Shown here in pieces: positions 1-7,575 of a stretch of DNA of 62,400 bases. The stretch comes from Bacteroidaceae bacterium (GTDB lineage: Bacteria > Bacteroidota > Bacteroidia > Bacteroidales > Bacteroidaceae), in assembly GCA_017555845.1 (NCBI GenBank), contig JAFZFO010000030.1:1-62400 (forward strand), in the 5' to 3' direction. Numbering within the stretch: position 1 is the stretch's first letter; each line of letters opens with the position of its first letter. The translations under genes were made by a program, and so were the position numbers. The notes under the pieces are model-generated. The model was not told where the DNA came from, did not search any database, and saw only the letters and a list, made by a program, of their open reading frames with translations.

Positions 1-820
1 GTACGAAGAACTGCATCTCCATCTGCTCGAACTCGCGCATACGGAAGATGAACTGACGTGCCACGATCTCGTTACGGAAAGCCTTACCGATCTGTGCGAT
101 ACCGAAAGGAACACGCATACGACCTGTCTTCTGTACGTTGAGGTAGTTCACGAAGATACCCTGCGCAGTCTCGGGACGGAGGTAAACCTTCATTGCACCG
201 TCGGCTGTAGAACCCATCTCGGTAGAGAACATGAGGTTGAACTGGCGAACCTCGGTCCAGTTACGTGTACCGGAGATTGGACATACGATCTCCTCGTCGA
301 GGATGATCTGACGGAGCTCCTCAAGGTTCATATCGTTGAGAGCCTTTGCAAAACGTGCCTGCAATGCATCGCGCTTCTCCTTCTCGGCAAGAACCTTTGG
401 ATTAGTCTCCATGAAAAGCTCACGGTTGAAAGAGTCGCCGAAACGCTTTGCAGCCTTTGCAGCCTCCTTCTCCATCTTCTCCTCATACTTTGCTATCTGC
501 TCCTCGATGAGAACATCGGCGCGATAGCGCTTCTTTGAGTCGCGGTTGTCAATGAGGGGATCATTGAACGCATCAACGTGACCCGAAGCCTTCCAGATTG
601 TAGGATGCATGAAGATAGCAGAATCGATACCTACGATGTTGTCATGAAGCAACACCATGCTCTGCCACCAATAGGTCTTAATATTGTTCTTGAGTTCAAC
701 ACCCATCTGTCCGTAGTCATACACTGCGCCCAAGCCATCATAAATGTCGCTTGAAGGGAACACGAAACCATACTCTTTGCAATGCGCAACTACTTTCTTG
801 AAAACATCTTCCTGTGCCAT
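1..820 (-). CDS. glyS: Glycyl-tRNA synthetase, N-terminal part (cut by window edge)
   Basis: Charges tRNA-Gly with glycine in the cytoplasm. Reading the minus strand from an ATG at 820, about 273 codons are present and the gene runs off the left edge. The protein begins MAQEDVFKKVVAHCKEYGFV and carries the single-chain (eukaryotic/archaeal-like, alpha2) class II core: a YDYG segment near residue 35, a CPISGTRNW segment, the stretch LRPETAQGIFVNY, and the motif-2-like AFRNEI. This differs from the two-chain GlyQ/GlyS of proteobacteria. A minus-strand -7-like box lies upstream at 870-877. It is divergent from the topoisomerase gene. Confidence is high from motif order; the C-terminal anticodon-binding part is outside the window. 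Confidence 0.95.
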   Translation of the reverse strand, partial: MAQEDVFKKVVAHCKEYGFVFPSSDIYDGLGAVYDYGQMGVELKNNIKTYWWQSMVLLHDNIVGIDSAIFMHPTIWKASGHVDAFNDPLIDNRDSKKRYRADVLIEEQIAKYEEKMEKEAAKAAKRFGDSFNRELFMETNPKVLAEKEKRDALQARFAKALNDMNLEELRQIILDEEIVCPISGTRNWTEVRQFNLMFSTEMGSTADGAMKVYLRPETAQGIFVNYLNVQKTGRMRVPFGIAQIGKAFRNEIVARQFIFRMREFEQMEMQFFV

Positions 821-869
821 AGTTTTATTTAATTTATATTATATTCTATAATTATCTCGAATTATCTCG

Positions 870-877
870 CGAAGATA
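870..877 (-). promoter_or_regulatory. Candidate -7 box for glyS
   Basis: On the minus strand this reads TATCTTCG, a variant of the Bacteroidota -7 element TAnnTTTG, 50 bases before the glyS start. No TTG is seen at the expected -33 spacing, so this is a partial match. Confidence 0.4.
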
Positions 878-1014
878 GCATTTTTTAGGGAATTAACATC
901 CATTATATGGCGCTATAATTTCAAAATAGATCCAAATTATACTTTTTTACCATTTGCACAGGCCCAAATGCATCAAAATATAATTTTGAGGTTTACAAAT
1001 TCGTTAATTTTGAC

Positions 1015-1022
1015 TATATTCG
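1015..1022 (+). promoter_or_regulatory. Candidate -7 box for parC
   Basis: TATATTCG, close to the Bacteroidota -7 element, lies 66 bases before the ATG at 1088. No well-spaced -33 TTG was found. The intergenic 821-1087 is otherwise AT-rich with no gene. Confidence 0.35.
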
Positions 1023-1087
1023 CAAGTTAATTGATACAACATCCAAAAACACAACAAAAGCAGAGCGCTACAGCTCATTGCAAGACT

Positions 1088-3742
1088 ATGGATTACAACG
1101 ACGAATTAGATGAAAACATAAACGGTGTAAACGCCGAGGAGAACACTGCCGAGGGTGGTGGCGAGCATAGCCAGTACCACGAGGCCGAGGGCATCAGGCA
1201 CAAGCTGACAGGCATGTACCGCAACTGGTTCCTTGACTATGCCTCATACGTTATCCTGGAGCGTGCCGTACCGCACATGTACGACGGTCTGAAACCGGTG
1301 CAGAGACGTATTCTGCACGCAATGCGTGAGCTCGACGACGGCCGCTACAACAAGGTGGCGAACGTGGTGGGACACACCATGCAGTACCACCCTCACGGCG
1401 ATGCATCCATCGCCGGTGCACTGGTGCAGATGGGACAGAAGGACTATCTCATCGATTGTCAGGGAAACTGGGGTAACATACTCACAGGCGACTCGGCTGC
1501 CGCACCACGATACATTGAGGCACGTCTGTCACATTTTGCGCACGATGTGGTCTTCAACCCCAAGACAACAGAGTGGAAACTATCGTACGACGGCCGTAAC
1601 AAGGAGCCTATCACACTGCCCGTAAAGTTCCCTTTGCTGTTGGTGCATGGCGTTGAGGGTATTGCCGTGGGTCTGTCATCAAAGATTCTGCCACACAACT
1701 TCAACGAGGTGTGTGACGCAGCGATATCATACCTCAAGAACGAGGAGTTCCAGCTGTACCCCGATTTCCAGACCGGTGGCAGCATCGACGTATCGCGCTA
1801 CAACGACGGCGACCGCTCAGGCCGCGTGCGCATACGTGCAAAGATTACCAAGTCCGATGACAACAAGACACTTACAATCTCCGAGATACCATTCGGAAAG
1901 ACAACACCGCTGGTAATTGAATCGATACTGAAGGCCGTAGACAACGGCAAGATCAAGATACGCAAGATCGATGACAACACATCGGACAAGGTAGAGATTC
2001 TGGTGCAGCTTGCACCGGGTGTATCAAGCGACAAGACCATCGATGCGCTTTATGCCTTTACCGACTGCGAGATAAGCATCACACCATGCTGTTGCGTAAT
2101 CGACAACCACACACCGGTGTTCCTCACAGTGAGCGAGCTGCTGCGCCGCTCGGTCGACAGCACCAAGGAGTTGTTGCGCCTTGAGCTGCAGATACGCAAG
2201 GGCGAGTTGCTCGAGCAGCTGCACTTTGCATCATTGGAGAGCATCTTCATCGAGGAGCGCATATACAAGGACAAGGAGTTCGAGCAGGCGCCCGACATGG
2301 ACAGCGCACTCGCACACATAGACCTGCGCCTTGAGCCATACAAGAAGGATTTCATACGCGAGATCACACGCGACGACCTGTTGCGTCTGATGGAGATAAA
2401 GATGGCACGCATCCTGCGTTTCAACAAGGAGAAGGCCGAGGAGCTCATCGCACGCCTCAAGAAGGACATTGCCGACATTGACAAGCAGTTGGGACAGATG
2501 ACCGCCGTCACCATCAAGTGGTTCACAATGCTCAAGGAAAAGTACGGTGCGCGTTATCCACGCCAGACCGAGATACGCAACTTCGACACCATCGTTGCGG
2601 CAAAGGTTGTGGAAGCGAACCAGAAGCTGTACATAAACCGCGCCGAGGGCTTCATCGGCACATCGCTCAAGAAGGACGAGTTCGTAACCAACTGCTCCGA
2701 CATCGACGACATCATCCTGTTCTACAAGGACGGTAAGTACAAGATTGTCAAGGTGAGCGAGAAACTATTCGTGGGCAAGAACGTGATATTCGTGGATGTG
2801 TTCAAGAAGAACGACAAGCGCACAATATACAACGTCGTGTACCGCGACGGCAAGAACGGCATACACTACATCAAGCGTTTTGCCGCAACCGGCATGACAC
2901 GCGACCGCGAGTATGACCTCACACAGGGCACACCGGGCTCAAAGGTTGCATATTTCACAGCCAACCCCAACGGCGAGGCCGAGATCATCAAGGTAATGCT
3001 GCGCCCCAACCCAAGACTCAGGAACTCCATCATCGAGAAGGACTTCAGCACCATTGCCATCAAGGGCCGCCAGTCCATGGGTAACATACTTACAAAGAAT
3101 GAGGTCCTGCGCATCACGCTCAAGAAGCACGGTAGCTCAACGCTTGGCGGCCGCCAGGTATGGTTCGACCGCGACATCCTGCGCATCAACTTCGACAACC
3201 ATGGCGAATACCTTGGCGAGTTCCACAACGATGACAAGATACTTGCAATACGCAAGAACGGCGAGTTCGACATCATGCCTGTCGACCTGAACAACCACTT
3301 CGACGACGACCTGATGATCATTGAGAAGTTCGACCCTGCCAAGGTGTGGAGCGCTGCGCTCTACGACGCGTCGCAGCAGGGCTATCCTTACATCAAGAGG
3401 TTTACCCTGGAGGCGAACGCACGCCGTCAGAACTGCCTTGGCGACAACAAGGACAACCAGCTGATATGGTTCAGCGAGACACCGTTCCCACGCATACAGG
3501 TAATGTTCGGCGGCAACGACAACTTCCGCGAGCCGTTGGTAATTGAGGTGGATGAGTTCATTGGCGTAAAGAGCTACAAGGCACGTGGTAAGCGACTTAC
3601 CACATACGAGATTGATGAGATCATTGAGCTCGAGCCGACAAAATTCCCGCCAGCGCCCGAGGTCCCCGAGGAGCCTGAAGGCGAAGAACCTGCAACAGAA
3701 ACAGGCGAACAGCTCTCACTCTTTGAAAGCGACAGCGAATGA
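1088..3742 (+). CDS. parC: DNA topoisomerase IV subunit A (type IIA, ParC/GyrA family)
   Basis: Cuts and reseals double-stranded DNA with the B subunit to relax or decatenate the chromosome. The 884-residue product has the quinolone-region segment HPHGDASIAGALVQMGQ at about residues 101-117 and the catalytic tyrosine at about Y142 in APRYIEARL. The C-terminal half is a divergent beta-propeller-like region with no GyrA-box (QRRGGKG), which favours ParC over GyrA. An in-frame TTG at 1031 exists, but the ATG at 1088 (MDYNDELDEN) gives the expected acidic start. The stop overlaps the next start as ATGA. parE is not in the window. The tail is Glu/Pro-rich and looks disordered. Confidence 0.9.
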   Translation: MDYNDELDENINGVNAEENTAEGGGEHSQYHEAEGIRHKLTGMYRNWFLDYASYVILERAVPHMYDGLKPVQRRILHAMRELDDGRYNKVANVVGHTMQYHPHGDASIAGALVQMGQKDYLIDCQGNWGNILTGDSAAAPRYIEARLSHFAHDVVFNPKTTEWKLSYDGRNKEPITLPVKFPLLLVHGVEGIAVGLSSKILPHNFNEVCDAAISYLKNEEFQLYPDFQTGGSIDVSRYNDGDRSGRVRIRAKITKSDDNKTLTISEIPFGKTTPLVIESILKAVDNGKIKIRKIDDNTSDKVEILVQLAPGVSSDKTIDALYAFTDCEISITPCCCVIDNHTPVFLTVSELLRRSVDSTKELLRLELQIRKGELLEQLHFASLESIFIEERIYKDKEFEQAPDMDSALAHIDLRLEPYKKDFIREITRDDLLRLMEIKMARILRFNKEKAEELIARLKKDIADIDKQLGQMTAVTIKWFTMLKEKYGARYPRQTEIRNFDTIVAAKVVEANQKLYINRAEGFIGTSLKKDEFVTNCSDIDDIILFYKDGKYKIVKVSEKLFVGKNVIFVDVFKKNDKRTIYNVVYRDGKNGIHYIKRFAATGMTRDREYDLTQGTPGSKVAYFTANPNGEAEIIKVMLRPNPRLRNSIIEKDFSTIAIKGRQSMGNILTKNEVLRITLKKHGSSTLGGRQVWFDRDILRINFDNHGEYLGEFHNDDKILAIRKNGEFDIMPVDLNNHFDDDLMIIEKFDPAKVWSAALYDASQQGYPYIKRFTLEANARRQNCLGDNKDNQLIWFSETPFPRIQVMFGGNDNFREPLVIEVDEFIGVKSYKARGKRLTTYEIDEIIELEPTKFPPAPEVPEEPEGEEPATETGEQLSLFESDSE

Positions 3743-4599
3743 GAATATTGCGCCTCATAACAACAGCCCTTGCATTGCTGGCCATGCCGGCAATGTCAAG
3801 GGCTCAATATGTTGTAACGGACACCATAATGCCCCAGCGCATTGTGGTAAAGGGTTCACAGATTGGTGTCACGCTGCTCAACAACCTCGATACCTACCTT
3901 AGCAACTATAACCATAAGGGCATTGGGCTCAACTACAGTCACGAAACCTTCCGCGATGCACGCACTGGCAACTACCGTTGGAAATACCAGAGACTGTTCA
4001 ACGCAACCGCCGGCTATGCCACACAGGGCAGGAACATGCAGTTCACAGGCCTCATAAGCCAAAGCTGGAGCGGCTACCACCCTTTCAAGATCACAAAGGG
4101 GCTGACACTGCTTGCCGGAGCACAGATACAGCTCGAAGGCGGAGCGCTCTACAACCCGTCGAACGGCAACAACCCCGCCGCCGCCAAACTGCGCACAGCG
4201 CTTGCCGCAACCGGAATGGCAATATACCATTTCCCTGTGCGCCGCAGTGAGTGGATAGCGCGCTATCAGCTGGACATTCCACTCATGGGCGCGACGTTCG
4301 CACCGGAGTTCGGGCAGAGCTACTATGAGATTTTCGGGCTCGGACATGCAAAAGGCGTGGTGGCTTTCACACACCCCGGCAATAACCCGTCGTGGCGTCA
4401 CATGCTCTCGCTCGACATCCCGTTGAAGGCAAGGCAACGCAGCACCACCCTGCGTCTCTCATACATTGCCGACCTGTACCAGAGCCGCATAAACGACATC
4501 AACTGCCACATATACCGTAACACCTTTGCCATTGGTTTCGCAAGAACAATTCTCAAGGTAAAGAAAAACAACAGGCTGAACGATTACTCGCCATACTAA
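3739..4599 (+). CDS. Exported DUF3316-like protein
   Basis: The 286-residue product has a cleavable signal peptide (MRILRLITTALALLAMPAMSRAQ) and then beta-strand-rich sequence with alternating aromatic and polar residues (YNHKGIGLNYSHE, RWKYQRLF, LRLSYIADLYQSR). It is probably a periplasmic or outer-membrane-associated protein; it resembles the Bacteroidales DUF3316 proteins often found after a topoisomerase A gene. Function is unknown. It overlaps parC by four bases and its stop overlaps the next start by one, so the three genes are probably co-transcribed. The DUF assignment is from memory of the family pattern and is moderate. Confidence 0.6.
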   Translation: MRILRLITTALALLAMPAMSRAQYVVTDTIMPQRIVVKGSQIGVTLLNNLDTYLSNYNHKGIGLNYSHETFRDARTGNYRWKYQRLFNATAGYATQGRNMQFTGLISQSWSGYHPFKITKGLTLLAGAQIQLEGGALYNPSNGNNPAAAKLRTALAATGMAIYHFPVRRSEWIARYQLDIPLMGATFAPEFGQSYYEIFGLGHAKGVVAFTHPGNNPSWRHMLSLDIPLKARQRSTTLRLSYIADLYQSRINDINCHIYRNTFAIGFARTILKVKKNNRLNDYSPY

Positions 4600-5645
4600 T
4601 GACCACGATGAAAAGACTTCTTACATACCTGACCATTCCATTGGCACTGCTCACAAGCTGCATTGGCGAGGAGGAGTTTGACAACAGTTGCAACGGCAAC
4701 TTCGAGGCGCTGTGGCAACTCATTGACGAGCATTACTGCTTCTTTGCCCAAGCCGAGGAGGAGTTCGGCCTCGACTGGAATGCCGTCCACGACAAATACA
4801 AGCCCATCGCCGACACCTGCCGCGATGAGCTCATACTCTTTGACATGCTTGGCAACATGCTTGGGGAGCTGCGCGACGGACACGTGAACCTCTCGTCGAT
4901 GTTCGGCACAAGCTACTATTGGGACTGGCAGCTGAAAGAACCCATGAACTTCAGCGACTCCATACAACGAGGCTATCTTGGCACGGACTTCAAGATGACA
5001 AACGGCATAAAATACAATATCCTCCCCGACAGCATCGGCTATGTATATGTGGGTAGTTTCTCGGGCGGTTTCAACACAAACAACCTTTCTCTCATGCTCT
5101 ACAACATGAGAGAGTGCAAGGCCATAATCCTTGACATACGAAACAATGGTGGCGGCAAGATAACAGCTGCCGAGAAACTTGCATCAATATTCATCAAAGA
5201 GCAGATACATTACGGATACATGCAACATAAGACCGGCAAGGGGCACAATGACTTTTCAGCACCCGAGCCGCTCTATCTTGAACCGAGCGAGGGAGCACGA
5301 TGGCTACGCTCGGTGGTGGTACTCACCAACAGGGGAGTATACAGCGCTGCCAACCATTTTGTACTGATCATGCGCCAGTTGCCACATGTCGCCATCATAG
5401 GCGACAAGACCGGCGGTGGCAGCGGAATGCCGCTGAACAGCACCCTGCCAAACGGTTGGAACGTACGCCTCTCGGCCTGCCCCACCCTTGACCTTGATTA
5501 CAGACACACCGAGTTCGGCATTGAACCACACATAAAAGTAGATATCACAAGCGAGGATTGGAACAATGGGCGCGACACAATAATAGAGAGAGCCAAAGCC
5601 CTTATTTTTGACTACTATAGCAAAAAAGAGGAGCAAGAGGGTTGA
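4599..5645 (+). CDS. S41 family peptidase lipoprotein
   Basis: A C-terminal-processing-type serine peptidase anchored to a membrane by lipid. The 348-residue product starts with a signal peptide ending in a lipobox (ALLTSC, Cys near residue 21). The S41 core is visible: ILDIRNNGGGKI, then NRGVYSAANHF, which should carry the nucleophilic serine, and IIGDKTGGGSGMP. There is no obvious PDZ domain, so it is shorter than CtpA-type enzymes and matches the Bacteroidota lipoprotein subgroup. An alternative start is the ATG at 4608 (MKRLLTYL). It is the last gene of the parC group. Substrate unknown. Confidence 0.85.
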   Translation: MTTMKRLLTYLTIPLALLTSCIGEEEFDNSCNGNFEALWQLIDEHYCFFAQAEEEFGLDWNAVHDKYKPIADTCRDELILFDMLGNMLGELRDGHVNLSSMFGTSYYWDWQLKEPMNFSDSIQRGYLGTDFKMTNGIKYNILPDSIGYVYVGSFSGGFNTNNLSLMLYNMRECKAIILDIRNNGGGKITAAEKLASIFIKEQIHYGYMQHKTGKGHNDFSAPEPLYLEPSEGARWLRSVVVLTNRGVYSAANHFVLIMRQLPHVAIIGDKTGGGSGMPLNSTLPNGWNVRLSACPTLDLDYRHTEFGIEPHIKVDITSEDWNNGRDTIIERAKALIFDYYSKKEEQEG

Positions 5646-5671
5646 TAATTCAGTTTTTTGTACTACCTTCG
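5642..5671 (+). promoter_or_regulatory. Promoter of tRNA-Leu
   Basis: A -33 TTG at 5642-5644, 19 bases of spacer, and a -7 TACCTTCG at 5664-5671, followed by GCAGCCGAAA. This is a good match to the Bacteroidota promoter layout and sits about 70 bases before the tRNA. It overlaps the end of the S41 gene. Confidence 0.65.
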
Positions 5672-5740
5672 CAGCCGAAAGATTTAAAAAACCGTTTGAA
5701 ATTTCTTTTACAGAAAATTTAGATAGTTTTTCTAACAGTC

Positions 5741-5822
5741 GCGCGTGTGGCGAAATTGGTAGACGCGCCAGACTTAGGATCTGGTGTTTTGCGACGTGTA
5801 GGTTCGAGTCCTATCACGCGCA
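5741..5822 (+). tRNA. tRNA-Leu(TAG)
   Basis: An 82-base class II tRNA. The acceptor stem GCGCGTG pairs with CACGCGC, the anticodon stem CCAGA/TCTGG encloses the loop CTTAGGA (anticodon TAG, reading CUA), and there is an extra arm and a GGTTCGAGTCC T-arm. The discriminator is A at 5822 and no CCA is encoded. Confidence 0.96.
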
Positions 5823-5832
5823 CGATTGGATG

Positions 5833-5866
5833 AAAAGAGCAGAAGTTTTTCTGCTCTTTTTTGTTT
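5833..5866 (+). terminator. Terminator after tRNA-Leu
   Basis: A perfect 12-base-pair hairpin (AAAAGAGCAGAA, loop GTTT, TTCTGCTCTTTT) followed by a T run, 10 bases after the tRNA. Confidence 0.9.
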
Positions 5867-6787
5867 TATACCTATGTGATTGTCATACTGAGCACAGCGA
5901 AGTATCTACATCGCGCTCACTGTTACATTTTATTGGCTCGGTAGAAATTTACTGTGGATTTCGTTTTCTCTCTCCATTATATTCGACAGTTGTTCTCAAC
6001 CTTAATTGTTCACTTATATTTTCTTCAAGTCTTTCTTTCCCTACTTTTCATCGCGTGAAAAGTAGCAAAAGCGCCCGCCACCGGCAAAATTAGTCACAAC
6101 AGCCTTTTGCTCGCGAGTCGCAAGCGACATCCCTCGGTTGGTTGTTGTTTGCCATTAAAGGCTTTTCGTTGACATTCAGGCGCTCCGGGACTTGTGCGGT
6201 TTAGCGTTATAGATAATAAAATAACACTACCGCACTTCAAACAGGTCCTCGCTTACTCCCTGAATGTCAACGGCCTTTAACTGTAATTTTGATGGTGCCG
6301 GCTTCTCTTTGATATTACCATTGTACGCGCTAAAGTTCGCGGAGTATTTCATTGCAGAGGTAATCCCCCGCCAACGGCGGAACGGCACCGTTGAAAAATC
6401 CAATGGAGGGCCGCTTGTTTTCAGGCCGTTGTGTGAGGACTGTCTGAAGATTTGTGCGGGTATAACTTTTCTTATATAGCCGCACAAATCAAGTTCCGCA
6501 GCACCCTGAAAACAAGCGATAGCCTGTAGTGACGAGCAAGCGCCCGACTGAGGGCTCGCAGTATGCGGCGTGAACAAAGGGCGCTTGTGAAGATTTTTCC
6601 CGTGTGCCGAGTTTTTTGTTACTTTTTGACACCAAAAAGTAAAGATGGCAAGAGTGTAAAAAGAATGTAAGACAATAGATCAAGGGGAAAATCTGCTGCC
6701 TAAATTCAAGATTTACCCACGCCTTTTTGCTGATGAGCCATAAATTTAGGTAATAATATAAATATCTAATAAAGATAAAACGTCACA
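5867..6787. other. About 0.9 kb without a convincing gene
   Basis: No open frame here has a signal peptide, conserved motif or normal composition. The stretch contains a TGTCATACTGAG... segment at 5881-5910 that resembles dispersed intergenic repeats, the inverted-repeat element at 6041-6642, and AT-rich sequence from 6643 to 6787. Short frames on either strand here look spurious. Confidence 0.6.
6041..6642. repeat. Inverted-repeat element with nested hairpins
   Basis: The ends are related inverted hairpins. The left one is CTACTTTTCA (6041-6050), TCGCG, TGAAAAGTAG (6056-6065), then CAAAAGCGCCC. The right one is TTACTTTTT (6619-6627), a short loop, AAAAAGTAA (6634-6642), with GGGCGC further in on the left. 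Inside are two long stem-loops of the same design. In the first, 6155-6180 pairs with 6259-6280 and 6194-6210 with 6221-6235. In the second, 6412-6425 pairs perfectly with 6505-6518 and 6449-6459 perfectly with 6480-6490. Both inner stems carry GTGCGG. No transposase is present. It may be a miniature non-autonomous element or a chromosomal repeat. Confidence 0.55.
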
Positions 6788-6831
6788 AAAAAGTATCAAT
6801 ACGACCATTTTAGGTTGTACTGATACTTTTT
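6788..6831 (-). terminator. Terminator after the NUDIX gene
   Basis: A 19-base imperfect hairpin: arms 6788-6806 and 6813-6831 with two non-Watson-Crick positions, loop ATTTTA. On the minus strand the stem is followed by a T run, so it fits the NUDIX gene ending at 6864. Confidence 0.8.
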
Positions 6832-6863
6832 ATTTTGAAACAATTTTTACCGACAAAACCGGT

Positions 6864-7376
6864 TCAAATCCCCATCCACTCCATCACTTTAAGGAACTCC
6901 ATTTCAAAGTTTGGAGTGAGTACTCCATACCCCATTGCGGCCTTGATTTCATCGATTGTCCAGAAGCGGCCGCCGTCTAGTTCCTCGCTTGGTGCGACAG
7001 CACCATCATACACCGCGCAATATACATAGACAAGTTCCTTTTCACGTTCACTCTCAAAGAGATAGCTACGCAAGAAACGCGGTTCGCAATCGGCTATTCC
7101 AAGTTCTTCCACGACCTCTCTTTTTAGGGCAGCAGACACGTCCTCGCCATAGTCTATATGGCCGCCGACAGCGGTATCCCACTTGCCGGGCTGTATGGTT
7201 TTCCACAGTGGGCGGTGCTGCAGGTAAAGACGGCCTGCGGAGTCAAACAGGTGCAGATGCACCACCGGGTGCAACAGCTTTGCACCATCATGGCACTCGC
7301 CACGGGTGGCGCTTCCTATAACTTCGCCTGCTTCATTGACAATGGGCAGCAGCTCTGAATTGTTGTCTTTTTTCAT
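6864..7376 (-). CDS. NUDIX hydrolase
   Basis: Hydrolyses a nucleoside diphosphate linked to another group; the exact substrate cannot be told. The 170-residue product has a full NUDIX box at about residues 72-94 (GHIDYGEDVSAALKREVVEE then LGI), matching Gx5Ex7REUxEExGU. The N-terminal part (LLPIVNEAGEVIGSATRGEC) resembles YfcD-type and isopentenyl-diphosphate-isomerase-like NUDIX proteins. A longer frame reaches 7541, but the ATG at 7376 (MKKDNNSELL) gives the usual length and lies just after a -7 box at 7391-7398. Single-gene unit with its own terminator. Confidence 0.9.
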   Translation of the reverse strand: MKKDNNSELLPIVNEAGEVIGSATRGECHDGAKLLHPVVHLHLFDSAGRLYLQHRPLWKTIQPGKWDTAVGGHIDYGEDVSAALKREVVEELGIADCEPRFLRSYLFESEREKELVYVYCAVYDGAVAPSEELDGGRFWTIDEIKAAMGYGVLTPNFEMEFLKVMEWMGI

Positions 7377-7390
7377 AACATCGGTTTTTG

Positions 7391-7398
7391 CAAAAATA
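7391..7398 (-). promoter_or_regulatory. Candidate -7 box for the NUDIX gene
   Basis: Reads TATTTTTG on the minus strand, 14 bases before the chosen start at 7376, implying a very short leader. No -33 TTG at the expected spacing. Confidence 0.4.
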
Positions 7399-7575
7399 GG
7401 CAAAAATTCATTCGTACATAGTGGATGATGTGCATTTTTACTTCGAAGTGGATACTTTGATTGAAACATTTTTTCACTTTTTGTCGCATTTTTTTCGATA
7501 AACGTGAAAATTAGTTTCAGAAAAACATTAATTTTACACATTCAATAGTAACTACAACCTATAACACAATAACGT

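Noticed and set aside
5608-6093. A 161-codon frame running through the end of the S41 gene, tRNA-Leu and its terminator
   Set aside because: It includes a tRNA and a terminator, so it cannot be a real gene.
6227-6577. A 116-codon minus-strand frame inside the inverted-repeat element
   Set aside because: It follows the hairpins and has no recognisable feature; such frames arise from structured repeats.
5741-6642. Integrated element using tRNA-Leu as attachment site
   Set aside because: No repeat of the tRNA 3' end was found downstream and no integrase is present.
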